A stretch of DNA of 49,588 nt, taken from contig JBCBZW010000029.1 in assembly GCA_039815145.1 (NCBI GenBank), positions 1-49,588 of the forward strand, in the 5' to 3' direction. The position numbers were made by a program, and so were the translations under genes. This document shows positions 16,721 through 25,500 of this stretch, piece by piece (the first letter of the stretch is position 1; the number at the start of each line of letters is the position of its first letter). The notes under the pieces are model-generated. The model was not told the origin of the DNA. It did no database searches and was given only the letters and a program-made list of their open reading frames with translations. This DNA is from Pseudomonadota bacterium. Its GTDB lineage: Bacteria; Pseudomonadota; Gammaproteobacteria; Steroidobacterales; JBCBZW01.

Positions 16721-18072
16721 CCCTCGTCCGAACTCTGGCGCAGATCGACCTCGAGGGACTTCAGCTTGCGATACAGGTGCGTGCGCTCCATGCCCACGCG
16801 CTTGGCCAACAGCTGCACCTTGCCGCCGCACAGCTGTAGCTGCTGCTGCAGGTAAGCCCGCTCGAACTGCTCGCGCGCCTCGCGCAGGGGCAGGGCCAAC
16901 AGGTCCTGCTTGACCAGAGGTTCGTTCTCGGGCCCGTCCGTGGCCAGCTGCGCCTCCACCTCATCCAGGGAGATCGTCTCCTCGCCGCCGAGGATCAACA
17001 GGCGTTTGACGAGGTTGTGCAGCTCCTGGATGTTGCCGGGCCAGGGGTAGTTGCGCAGGCGATTCTGCGCCGCCACGTTGAAGCGGCGGAAGGGTAGCGC
17101 TTCGTGCTCCACCAGAAAGTCGACGTGGTGACGCAGGAGCTCGGGCACATCCTCCGCGTAGTCGCGCAGGGGCGGCACGTGCACCGGCACGACGTTCAAG
17201 TGGGCTAGCAAATCTGATCGCACCCGATCACGTTGGCGCTCGAAACCCTTGCCGATGGACGTAATGATGCGTGCGGTGACGGCCACCGTATCGCGCGTGC
17301 CGAGGCGCTCGAAGCTGCCGCGCTCCAGCACCCCGAGCAGCAGCCGCTGCGCGAAGGGCGTGAGCTCCTGCAGCTCGTTGATGAACAGAACACCCTCGTT
17401 AGCCTGCTCGATGAGCCCTAGCGCGTCGGCGCCCTGGCCGAAGATCTGCTCCTCGGCGTTGCCATCGGTGATGGCACCGGCCGCCAGCTGCACGAAGGGC
17501 CCTTCGTTGCGCGCGCTCAACGCGTGCGCGTAGCGCGCGAGGGACTCGCGTCCGCTGCCCGGCTCACCGACGATCATCAGGGGCGCATCGTGGCGCACTA
17601 CGCGCTTGATCTGCTCGCGCAGCAGGGCTACCACCTGGCTCTTGCCCACCGGTCCGCTGGTGCGATCGGGCATGATCGCGCGGGCAGGTTTGCGCCGCGT
17701 GCGCCCATCCTGCAGCGCCGCCTGAACGGTCGATAGCAATCGGTGCAGAGAGAGCGGTTTCTCCACGTAGTCGAACGCGCCGAGACGCGTAGCTTCCACG
17801 GCGGTATCCACCGTGCCATGGCCGGACATCATCACCACGGGAAACTCGAGCAGACCTTCGTCGCGCCAGGTGCGCAGGAGACTGATGCCGTCCGTTTCAG
17901 GCATCCAGATATCCAGCAGCACCAGGTCGGGCGTCGCCTGGTCGCGGGCGCTACGTGCCATCGTCGCGTCCCCAGCGACGTCGACCTCGTAGCCCTCCTC
18001 CTCGAGAATCTCCTGCAGTGTCTCCCTGATGTCCGCCTCGTCGTCCACCACTAGAACGCGGGCAGCACTCAT
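16717..18072 (-). CDS. ntrX: NtrX-like response regulator with degenerate AAA+ domain
   Basis: A 451-residue protein with a receiver, AAA+ and Fis-type HTH layout. The receiver is intact: VVDDEADIR acidic pocket, phospho-acceptor Asp in LVLLDIWMPETDG, VVMMSGHG and YVEKPL. The AAA+ region is eroded. Walker A is GEPGSGRE (Lys to Arg), the sigma-54 contact GAFTGA loop is missing between IFGQGADALG and LIEQANEG, and Walker B is VLFINELQEL (Asp to Asn). The sensor II Arg of the GNVRxL motif is Gln (GNIQELHN). The Fis HTH (LLAKRVGMERTHLYRKL) looks functional. It follows the NtrY-like kinase gene by 43 bases, so they should form a pair. It probably binds DNA under phosphorylation control without driving sigma-54. 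Loss of ATPase is inferred from motifs only. Confidence 0.9.
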   Translation of the reverse strand: MSAARVLVVDDEADIRETLQEILEEEGYEVDVAGDATMARSARDQATPDLVLLDIWMPETDGISLLRTWRDEGLLEFPVVMMSGHGTVDTAVEATRLGAFDYVEKPLSLHRLLSTVQAALQDGRTRRKPARAIMPDRTSGPVGKSQVVALLREQIKRVVRHDAPLMIVGEPGSGRESLARYAHALSARNEGPFVQLAAGAITDGNAEEQIFGQGADALGLIEQANEGVLFINELQELTPFAQRLLLGVLERGSFERLGTRDTVAVTARIITSIGKGFERQRDRVRSDLLAHLNVVPVHVPPLRDYAEDVPELLRHHVDFLVEHEALPFRRFNVAAQNRLRNYPWPGNIQELHNLVKRLLILGGEETISLDEVEAQLATDGPENEPLVKQDLLALPLREAREQFERAYLQQQLQLCGGKVQLLAKRVGMERTHLYRKLKSLEVDLRQSSDEG

Positions 18073-18115
18073 GTTTGACCTCTCATCGCGGGCGAGCGCC
18101 GGAATCGCCCCTGTT

Positions 18116-20407
18116 CTATGTATTGATTGCTCTTACAGCCGAACGTGCGCTCCCCGATTCCCCCAGGGTTGGCGCCCGATAATCCTCGGCTCCGGCAGCG
18201 AGGCGAGCGGCGGCGTAGGCGCGGGCATCGGCGTCGCGGGGCAGCACGATGCTGACCCAGGCGCCCTCTCCCGCTGGCATGTCGCCTAGTTCGATCCCCC
18301 CGCCATGTTCTTCCACTATCTTGCGCACGATCGCAAGCCCGAGCCCAGTCCCCTTTTCCTTCGTCGTCACGTAGGGCTCGAAAACATGGGCGACGCTCGG
18401 CAGCTGAAAGCCGTGCCCGTTGTCCTCGACGCGCAGTTGCACGAAGTCGTGACCGTCCTCCTGCTGCAGCGCAGTAAACAGGCGGATACGGCCGTCCGTG
18501 CGCTCCGACAGCGCCTCGATCGCATTGGTAATCAGATTGTGCAGGATCTGGCGCAGGCGATCGCCGTCAGCCTCCGCCGGCGGCAGATCGGGGTCTGTGG
18601 CCACCTCCACCCGCACCGGCAATTCGCGATCGCGGTAGAGCTCCACCACCTCCGAGACGATTCGATTCACGTCGACGAGGCTGAGATTGAGCTCCGGCGC
18701 GCGCGCGTAGTCGCGGAAGGCGTCGACCATCCCGCGCATGGCATCGACCTGCTGGATGATCGTGTGGGTGGCGCGATCAAGCACCGCCATGTCATCCCCG
18801 CCATCATCACCCCGCAGGTAGCGCCGGCGGACGCGCTCGGCCGACAGCTTGATAGGCGTGAGCGGGTTCTTGATCTCGTGGGCCAGGCGGCGCGCCACCT
18901 CGCCCCAGGCCGCATCGCGCTGGGCCCGCATCAAGCGAGTCACCTCGTCGAAGACCAGCACGCTGCCCTGAGCGGCGGGATCGTCGCCCGGCAGGATCGC
19001 GCTCGCGCACATCAGCACACGGGGTCCCCGCTCGCCGGTGAACGCGATCTGCTCCCGCCACGCGCGGCGGCCGGCGGCGAAGTGCTCCTGGGCCACCTGC
19101 AGCAAACGCTCGAGGGCTACCGATGACCCGGGCGGGGCCTTCAGGCGCTGCCCCGGCACGATGGTGATGCCGAGGATGGTCTCGGCGGCCGTATTCGCCA
19201 CCCGCACCCGTTGGTCCGGCTCCAGGGCGACCACGCCGGTCGAGAGGCTGGCGAGAATCGTGCTCAGCTTGCCGCGCTCGCTCTCCGTCGCCTGGCGGGC
19301 GCGCTGGGCGAGGGCCTGGGCCTGGCCCAAGCGCTCGGTCATGTCGTTGAAGGAGTTGACCAGAAAGCCGATGTCGTCGCGCGTCGGCACCGGGAGCTTG
19401 CGCGAGAAGTCGCCCTCAGCCACCGCGCGTGTGCCGGCCACGAGATCCTGAATGGGCGCCACCACCCGGCGCGCCGCGAAGATGGCCCCCCACACCGCGC
19501 TCAGGGCGGACAGGAGCAGCACCAGGGTCAGGGTGAGCGCGAAGCTGAACTTCAGCGGCTGACGCAGGTAGTCGGATCTCGCGTAGGCCGTGTAGGCCCC
19601 CTGCACCGTCTCCGCCAGCTCGGAGAAACGCTCTGGCACGGAGAAGACCCCCACCAGCACTCGGTGCTCGCCGGAGGTCGGCGCGTCCATGTGCACCGCC
19701 GTGCGCACCAACAGCCCCCCCGCTGGGAGCGGCTCCACCTCCACGTAGGCCTCGCCCTGGCGCAACGGCGGCAAGGACAGGGAGGGGCTGCTCGGGGCCA
19801 CGGTTTGCTCGGCGAGATTCGGCAGGCCCGCACTCAGGGCGAGGATGCGCCCGGACGAGGCGAGCACGGTCAGCTCCTGGGCGCCGAAGCGCTCACGCAG
19901 GCGATCGAGCTCACCGTAAAGCTCGACGTCGTCCAGCCCGGCGAGGCTGTCCGCCATGTCCAGGGTGGTGGCGCGGAACTCGTCCTTGCGCGCATCGAGG
20001 GCCAGGCGGGCGAGCGAGAGGGCCTCGCTCAGGCCCTGGCCGACGTCGTCGTCGAACCAACTGTCGATACCGCGGGTGATGAACTGGAGCGAGAAGGCGA
20101 AGACGATCAGCACCGGCAGGAGGGACAGCACGGCGAAGATCGAGACCATCCTCACCTTCAGCCGTGATCCCGCCTCGCCGCGCGCGTATTCCCGCGCCAG
20201 GCGCACCAGGGCGAACAGGATGAGCAGGCACATGACGGCCACACCCATCGCCGTGCTGGCCAGGATCACCAGCTGGGTCTGGCCGAACTGACCGCGGTTT
20301 TGCGTGCTTTCCGCCAGCAGGGCGAGGGAGCCGAGGAGCATAGCGACGCCGAACACGGCGCCAAGGGTCGTGAGGAGTCGTCTTAGTCTGCGGACGTCAG
20401 TCGCCAT
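18116..20407 (-). CDS. ntrY: NtrY-like membrane sensor histidine kinase
   Basis: 763 residues from the ATG at 20407. A TTG nine bases upstream is less likely. TM helices lie at about 10-35, 45-68, 85-110 and 285-310 (the last VLLLSALSAVWGAIFAARR). The 110-285 region between the third and fourth is an extracytoplasmic sensor. A HAMP domain follows (VAPIQDLVAGTRAVAEGDFS), then a PAS region (about 375-480) and HisKA (EVARRLAHEIKNPLTPIKLS, phospho-His in the H-box). The HATPase_c domain has NLITNAIEALSE, VRVEDNGHGFQ-like and KEKGTGLGLAIVRKIVEEHGG motifs. This is the NtrY architecture that phosphorylates NtrX. Its start overlaps the DUF4390 gene by 25 bases. The signal sensed is unknown; relatives respond to nitrogen, redox or envelope cues. 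Confidence 0.95.
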   Translation of the reverse strand: MATDVRRLRRLLTTLGAVFGVAMLLGSLALLAESTQNRGQFGQTQLVILASTAMGVAVMCLLILFALVRLAREYARGEAGSRLKVRMVSIFAVLSLLPVLIVFAFSLQFITRGIDSWFDDDVGQGLSEALSLARLALDARKDEFRATTLDMADSLAGLDDVELYGELDRLRERFGAQELTVLASSGRILALSAGLPNLAEQTVAPSSPSLSLPPLRQGEAYVEVEPLPAGGLLVRTAVHMDAPTSGEHRVLVGVFSVPERFSELAETVQGAYTAYARSDYLRQPLKFSFALTLTLVLLLSALSAVWGAIFAARRVVAPIQDLVAGTRAVAEGDFSRKLPVPTRDDIGFLVNSFNDMTERLGQAQALAQRARQATESERGKLSTILASLSTGVVALEPDQRVRVANTAAETILGITIVPGQRLKAPPGSSVALERLLQVAQEHFAAGRRAWREQIAFTGERGPRVLMCASAILPGDDPAAQGSVLVFDEVTRLMRAQRDAAWGEVARRLAHEIKNPLTPIKLSAERVRRRYLRGDDGGDDMAVLDRATHTIIQQVDAMRGMVDAFRDYARAPELNLSLVDVNRIVSEVVELYRDRELPVRVEVATDPDLPPAEADGDRLRQILHNLITNAIEALSERTDGRIRLFTALQQEDGHDFVQLRVEDNGHGFQLPSVAHVFEPYVTTKEKGTGLGLAIVRKIVEEHGGGIELGDMPAGEGAWVSIVLPRDADARAYAAARLAAGAEDYRAPTLGESGSARSAVRAINT

Positions 20408-21039
20408 GTGAACCAATTACTCGCCAGCCGCCAATCGTCGAACAGCGAGGCGAGGGTGCTGATCGGCACGGGCAGGCGTTGCCGATCGAGCACGGCGCGG
20501 ATGCGCATTTCGTAGGCGGATCCGTCGCGCAGCAACCCATCGTCGATCACCGGCAGATCGCGCAGATCGCCGAGTTCTTCGCGGGCGTCCTCCAGCGTAG
20601 CGAAGGAGCCCTGCTCCCCGCTGTTCACGTTGCGAACCACGTAGCGGTCGCTGAGGGCATGGTAGGACAAGGTGTAGCGCTGGCGCAGGCTGGCCACCGT
20701 GCGATCGGGCAGGAAACGTCGATTTCGCTCCACCTCGATCTGAATGACCAGGTCCAGGGTGACCCCGCTGCGCAGGGCCCCCTCGGCGCCGTCCGGCAGG
20801 TCGTAATGGATCTGCGCGTTGAGGAACACGACCCCGTCGCGCAGGGAGGTGTAGGCCGAGCGCACCTCGAAGTTGCCGGCGGCCTCGGCCGAGTTGGCCA
20901 TCGCGAACAGCGCGACCAGCAGCCACCCGATGAGCCCGATCGCTGCCCAACCGTGGCGCACACGCGACGACCCGTGCGTCGATGGCGACGCGGCGGGCTC
21001 CAGGCCGTGAGTGGTAGCGATTGCGTAGGCAGTGCTCAT
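20383..21039 (-). CDS. DUF4390 domain exported protein
   Basis: A 218-residue protein. A hydrophobic N-terminal segment (AAIGLIGWLLVALFAMANSA) ends in an AEA cleavage site near residue 54, after an unusually long hydrophilic n-region. A start further in is possible. The mature part (FEVRSAYTSLRDGVVFLNAQ, then LDLVIQIEVERNRRFLPD and YHALSDRYVVRNVNSGEQ) is typical of DUF4390, a beta-rich periplasmic family. In gammaproteobacteria it sits between rsmB and the ntrY-like kinase, as here. It overlaps the kinase gene, so a role in periplasmic sensing with NtrY is a reasonable inference. No biochemical function is known to me. Confidence 0.88.
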   Translation of the reverse strand: MSTAYAIATTHGLEPAASPSTHGSSRVRHGWAAIGLIGWLLVALFAMANSAEAAGNFEVRSAYTSLRDGVVFLNAQIHYDLPDGAEGALRSGVTLDLVIQIEVERNRRFLPDRTVASLRQRYTLSYHALSDRYVVRNVNSGEQGSFATLEDAREELGDLRDLPVIDDGLLRDGSAYEMRIRAVLDRQRLPVPISTLASLFDDWRLASNWFTWRLTSAD

Positions 21040-21054
21040 CAGACGCGATTCAGC

Positions 21055-22449
21055 TCAGGGTTTCACGAGCGAAGCATAATAGAAGCCGTCCATGTCGTCC
21101 TCTCCAGACATGATTTGACACCCGTAGGCGGTTTTTCGCGCCCCGTGAAGGGTCAGATCCTCCACCTCAACATCGCTCATTTCACTCAGAAAATCGCTGA
21201 CCACCGCATCGTTTTCGCACTTCAGTACTGAGCAGGTAACGTAAAGTAGGCGTCCGCCAGGGGCGAGCAAGGGCCACAGTTTGCGCAACAGCAGCGCCTG
21301 CGTTTGCGCCAGCGGGCCGAGGTCGTCGTGACGACGCAACAACTTTATATCCGGATGACGGCGGATCACCCCGCTCGCGGAACACGGCGCATCGAGCAAA
21401 ATACGATCGAAGAGACGTCCATCCCACCACGTCTGCGGATCCCCGGCATCCGCCGCCAGACGACGACTGGCAGACGCCTGCTCCAGCCCCAATCGCACCA
21501 GCGTTTCCTCCACCTGCTCCAGCCGGCGCGCCGAGACATCGATGCTCAGCAGTTCGATCCCCGGCACGATCTCCATTAGATGTGCGCTCTTGCCCCCCGG
21601 GGCAGCGCAGGCATCCAGAACGCGCGCACCGGGCGGCGCTTGCAACGCATGGGCCGCGTACTGCGCCGCCGCGTCCTGCACCGACACCTCGCCTGCCTCG
21701 AAGCCGGGCAGGGCCTGCACGTCCACCGCCGATTCCAAGCACAACGCTTGGGGCAGGGTGGGGTGCACACGGGCCTCCAATCCGGCCTGTGCCAGCCAGT
21801 CCTCTCGCGACAGGCGCTGAGCGTTGACCCGTAGCCACATGGGGGCCTGCGTGCGGGCAGCCAGGGCCAGGGCCTGCCAGTCTTCGGGCCAATCCTCGCG
21901 CCAGCGGGCCAACCACCAGCTCGGCAGGGCGTGGTGGGCGGTGGGCTCGTCCGCCACGGCCGCATCCAGGGAGGCTCGCTCGCGGTCGTAGCGTCGCAGC
22001 ACCGCGTTGGCGAGCCCCGCCGGCCCCTTGCCGAGTGCGGCGCGCGCAGCAGCCACCGTCTCCCCGACGGCAGCGTGCGCCGGCACCGCCAGGTGCTCCA
22101 GCTGACACAGACCCACGCACAGGAGCGCCTCGAGCAGATGGGCGTCCTCGCGCAGGGGCTTACCTAGCAATTTCGTCAATAAGAACCGATAGCGCTCCCA
22201 GTAGCGGATCGTGCCGAACACGAGGGTGCGGTAGAAGCTGCGGTCGCGGGGGGCTTCGATGGGGCTCGCGTGCTTGGGGAGCAAGCGCGTTAGCGAGCGG
22301 CCGTCGCGAACGACCCCAACCACCGCGCGGGCGGCCTGCAGGCGCACGCGGGCCGGCGAGCCGAGCGCAGTGCCGCCCGTGGGCGAAGCGTGAGCCTTTG
22401 CCTTACGCCGCCGCCGAGTAGGTTTCTTAGGTGTGCCGGGCTCGCTCAC
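21055..22449 (-). CDS. rsmB: 16S rRNA (cytosine967-C5)-methyltransferase
   Basis: A 464-residue RsmB of usual length. A basic N-terminal extension (PKKPTRRRRKAKAHA) precedes the NusB-like RNA-binding domain (about 30-165, with ARAVVGVVRDGRSLTRLL and VLRRYDRER). The Rossmann methyltransferase has SAM motif I VLDACAAPGGKSAHL, DRILLDAPCSASGVIRRHP with the first catalytic Cys, and LYVTCSVLKCEN with the nucleophilic Cys. The enzyme methylates C967 of 16S rRNA. It starts with GTG, overlapping the fmt stop as GTGA, and is followed by DUF4390 after 15 bases, in the classical def-fmt-rsmB operon. Confidence 0.96.
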   Translation of the reverse strand: MSEPGTPKKPTRRRRKAKAHASPTGGTALGSPARVRLQAARAVVGVVRDGRSLTRLLPKHASPIEAPRDRSFYRTLVFGTIRYWERYRFLLTKLLGKPLREDAHLLEALLCVGLCQLEHLAVPAHAAVGETVAAARAALGKGPAGLANAVLRRYDRERASLDAAVADEPTAHHALPSWWLARWREDWPEDWQALALAARTQAPMWLRVNAQRLSREDWLAQAGLEARVHPTLPQALCLESAVDVQALPGFEAGEVSVQDAAAQYAAHALQAPPGARVLDACAAPGGKSAHLMEIVPGIELLSIDVSARRLEQVEETLVRLGLEQASASRRLAADAGDPQTWWDGRLFDRILLDAPCSASGVIRRHPDIKLLRRHDDLGPLAQTQALLLRKLWPLLAPGGRLLYVTCSVLKCENDAVVSDFLSEMSDVEVEDLTLHGARKTAYGCQIMSGEDDMDGFYYASLVKP

Positions 22450-23396
22450 TGCAGGAGGCGATGGAGCAGGGGCGTCGCGTTGACGAATTCCCGAGCGGAT
22501 ACGGGTTTTCGTCCAGGCGCCTGGAGCCGGGTGATACGCAGCACGCCGTCACCGGTCATCACATCGACGCCCTCCTGACCCTGAGCGATGACCGTTCCCG
22601 GCGCCACCGATGGCGCCTCCTCCGGGGCGACCGCCACACTCGCTGCCCAAACCCTCAGGGGTCCGTCCAGCCCGTCGAGCCCTGTCTGACACACGGGCCA
22701 GGGTACGAAGGCGCGCACACGGCGCGCGATGACCGCTGCCGACTCCTGCCAATCGATCACCGCTTCCGCCTTGCTCAACTTGTGAGCGTAGGTGACATCG
22801 CGAACATCTTGCTCGGTAGGCTCGAGCGTGTAGTCCGCATCGACCAAGGCCTTTACCGTCTCTACCAGCAGGGAAGCACCGAGGGTGGCGAGGCGATCGT
22901 GCAGGGTCGCCGTGGTGTCGGCCGCCTCGATCGGAAGTTCGCCCACGCGATACACCGGACCTGCGTCCAGCTCCAGCATCACGCGCATGATGGCCACCCC
23001 CGTCGTGGCGTCGCCCGCCTCGATCGCCCGCTGGATCGGCGCGGCCCCACGCCAGCGCGGCAGGAGCGATGCGTGCACGTTGAGGGTGTCGCGCGTCGGC
23101 ACGTCGAGCACCGCTTGCGTGAGCAACTGACCGTAGGCCACGACGATCATTAGGTCCGGTGCCAGCGCCGTCAGGGTCGGCAGGTCGTCGCGAATGCGGT
23201 CCGGCTGGTAGACGGGCAGATCGTGCGCCTGGGCGCACTGCTTGACGGGCGGTGCATGCAGCTTCTTGCCACGCCCCACCCGTCGGTCCGGCTGGGTGTA
23301 CACCCCGACCACCGGCAGGCCAGCCTGCACGAGCGCCTCGAGGGTGGGCACCGCGAAGTCTGGCGTACCCGCGAAAACGATGCGAGGCACACTCAT
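22446..23396 (-). CDS. fmt: Methionyl-tRNA formyltransferase
   Basis: A 316-residue enzyme that formylates initiator Met-tRNA using 10-formyltetrahydrofolate. The N-terminus RIVFAGTPDFAVPTLEALV and the catalytic core NVHASLLPRWRGAAPIQ with downstream MLELDAGPVY carry the Asn-His-Asp triad of the family. The RGAAPI loop and the C-terminal OB-fold domain (about 205-316) are complete. It lies 63 bases after def and overlaps rsmB by 4 bases. The gene pair def-fmt couples N-terminal formylation and deformylation. Confidence 0.97.
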   Translation of the reverse strand: MSVPRIVFAGTPDFAVPTLEALVQAGLPVVGVYTQPDRRVGRGKKLHAPPVKQCAQAHDLPVYQPDRIRDDLPTLTALAPDLMIVVAYGQLLTQAVLDVPTRDTLNVHASLLPRWRGAAPIQRAIEAGDATTGVAIMRVMLELDAGPVYRVGELPIEAADTTATLHDRLATLGASLLVETVKALVDADYTLEPTEQDVRDVTYAHKLSKAEAVIDWQESAAVIARRVRAFVPWPVCQTGLDGLDGPLRVWAASVAVAPEEAPSVAPGTVIAQGQEGVDVMTGDGVLRITRLQAPGRKPVSAREFVNATPLLHRLLQ

Positions 23397-23459
23397 CGCC
23401 GCGTGCTGCCTGCGCTCGCCGCGCAGTGGACCAGGACGATCACCGGGAGGCGCGTGGAA

Positions 23460-23972
23460 TCAGCTGGCGCTGGCCGCCACTTTGCGTGATTTCTCCAGGC
23501 GCTTGCGGATCCGCGTGCGCTTGAGCTCGGAGAGGTAGTCCACGAAGAGCTTGCCCTCGAGATGATCCATCTCATGCTGGATGCACACGGCCAGCAGTCC
23601 CTCAGCCTCCATCTCGAAGGTCTCGCCATGGCGATCGAGGGCACGCACACGGATGGACTCCGCCCGCTCGACGGCCTCGTAGTAGCCCGGCACGGACAGG
23701 CAGCCCTCTTCGCCCATACGCACCCCATCGCGCTCGATGATCTCGGGGTTGATCAGGGTGACGGGCTGGGAGTGATCCTCGGTGACATCCGCAACCAGCA
23801 GACGCTTGTGCACGTTCACCTGGGTGGCAGCGAGGCCGATACCCGGTGCGGCGTACATCGTCTCGAACATGTCGTCGATCAGCTGACGGATGCCATCGTC
23901 GACCTCCTCGATAGGCTGTGCTTTGGTTCGCAGCCGACTGTCGGGATATTCAAGTATCGTGAGGATTGCCAT
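23460..23972 (-). CDS. def: Peptide deformylase
   Basis: From the ATG at 23972 the protein has 170 residues, a normal Def length. It begins [20 protein letters not shown], the standard N-terminus. An extension to 24032 adds 20 residues without family resemblance and is rejected. The three active-site motifs are intact: [17 protein letters not shown] (metal-binding Cys) and [14 protein letters not shown] (two His and the catalytic Glu). It removes formyl groups from nascent proteins. It is the first gene of the minus-strand operon and is divergent from the LysM lipoprotein gene across about 206 bases. Confidence 0.97.
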   Translation of the reverse strand: MAILTILEYPDSRLRTKAQPIEEVDDGIRQLIDDMFETMYAAPGIGLAATQVNVHKRLLVADVTEDHSQPVTLINPEIIERDGVRMGEEGCLSVPGYYEAVERAESIRVRALDRHGETFEMEAEGLLAVCIQHEMDHLEGKLFVDYLSELKRTRIRKRLEKSRKVAASAS

Positions 23973-24178
23973 AATCGTGCCTGGATTGGACGTAATCGGA
24001 CCGCTGGGCGGGGAGCAGAGGCTCCACGCCACACCTTCGGTCAGGTGGGTGCGCTAGCGCCAACGTTCAAGAGTGTGCCGCCTGCAAGGATAGGCCGCTG
24101 CAGACTGGGTAGATTATATCAGTCGACCAGATCGTGACCGCAGCCCCGAAGGGCCGCGCAGTAGGAGCTACGCATAAG

Positions 24179-25411
24179 ATGCGCCTGGTATTGATCGCCG
24201 CCGCCGCGGCTGCCCTCGCTGTTACCTCAGCTTGCGGCACATTCGGAGACGCCTCGAGGGAGCCTGAGGAAGCGGCGCCGGTTGCACGGACCTACACGCC
24301 GCCGCCGGAACCGCCTCGCAGCCAGCCCGCCCCGCCACCGGTGCGCCGGGCGACGAGCGGTGGCAGCGGTAGCCGCATCCCGCTGGCGGACGACGCGCCC
24401 GACACCTACGTGGTGGTACGCGGCGACACCCTGTGGGACATCTCTGAGAAGTTCCTCGCCGAGCCCTGGCGGTGGCCGGAGATCTGGTACGTCAACGAGC
24501 AGATCGAAAACCCCCACCTGATCTTCCCGGGCGACCGGCTGACCCTGATCTACGTCGACGGGGTGCCCCAGCTGCGCCTGGACCGCGGCGGACTTGCGCA
24601 GTCCACCCTGAAACTGTCCCCGCAGATACGCCGTTCGTCGCTTGATGATGCGATCACGACCATCCCCTACGAGGTGATCGCCCCGTTCCTCACCCGACCC
24701 ACGGTGCTGACCAAGGGCCAGATCAACCGGGCGCCCTACCTGCTGCAGCTGCAAGGCGAACACCTGATCGGCGGCCAGGGCCTGCGCGCCTACGTGCGCG
24801 GCAAGGGGCTCACGCGCGGAGCGACCTTCTCCCTCATGCACGTGGGAGACAAATACGTCGACCCCGATACGGGCCGCACGATCGGTCGCGAAGCGCTCTA
24901 CGTCGGCCAGGCGCAGGTAGAGCGCGAGGGCGATCCGGCCACGGTGCTGCTCACGGAGAGCACCCGCGAGGCCCTCGCAGGCGACATCCTGCTGCCCCTC
25001 GATACGGACATTCCTCTCTATTTCTATCCGACCGTGCCCGAAGAACGTATCCAGGGCAGCATCGTGGATGTGGTCGATGGCGTATCGCTGATCGGCCAGT
25101 ACCAGGTGGTGGTACTCAACCGCGGCGGCGACGACGGCCTGCAGCAAGGGCACGTGTTGGAGGTGTTTCAGCGCGGCGAGAAGGTGCGCGATCGCTTCCG
25201 CGGCGGGCCCTTCAACAGCGTACGCCTGCCCCAGGAGTACGCGGGGCGGGTGCTCGTCTTCCGGGTCCTCGACGAGATCAGCTACGCGTTGGTCATGAGC
25301 GCGACCAGCGAAATGCGGGTGGCTGACATCGTGCGCACCCCGGGTGAGGCCTCCGACGAGGAGCTGCGCGAGGAACGGCGCGCCGCACGCCGCGACAAGT
25401 CGGCTCGCTGA
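24179..25411 (+). CDS. LysM-domain lipoprotein
   Basis: From the ATG at 24179 the protein has 410 residues. An upstream GTG at 24134 would add a non-hydrophobic leader, and GTAGGAG precedes the chosen ATG. The signal MRLVLIAAAAAALAVTSAC has a lipobox ending in Cys-19. A Pro-rich stalk is followed by a LysM domain (about 75-125: TYVVVRGDTLWDISEKFL, then PHLIFPGDRL). The long C-terminal region (about 130-395) of beta-rich sequence is of the type found in LysM proteins next to dprA in gammaproteobacteria. LysM binds peptidoglycan. An envelope structural or sensing role is likely, and catalysis is not evident. The basic/acidic tail EELREERRAARRDKSAR is probably disordered. Confidence 0.9.
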   Translation: MRLVLIAAAAAALAVTSACGTFGDASREPEEAAPVARTYTPPPEPPRSQPAPPPVRRATSGGSGSRIPLADDAPDTYVVVRGDTLWDISEKFLAEPWRWPEIWYVNEQIENPHLIFPGDRLTLIYVDGVPQLRLDRGGLAQSTLKLSPQIRRSSLDDAITTIPYEVIAPFLTRPTVLTKGQINRAPYLLQLQGEHLIGGQGLRAYVRGKGLTRGATFSLMHVGDKYVDPDTGRTIGREALYVGQAQVEREGDPATVLLTESTREALAGDILLPLDTDIPLYFYPTVPEERIQGSIVDVVDGVSLIGQYQVVVLNRGGDDGLQQGHVLEVFQRGEKVRDRFRGGPFNSVRLPQEYAGRVLVFRVLDEISYALVMSATSEMRVADIVRTPGEASDEELREERRAARRDKSAR

Positions 25412-25500
25412 TCGACCCGACGCACATCTGACTGAGAATCCGGTGAAGGCGCCCAGAATCGGCGCCCCAGCATCGCGGCTCCAGGCCCCAGACTGGGTCC

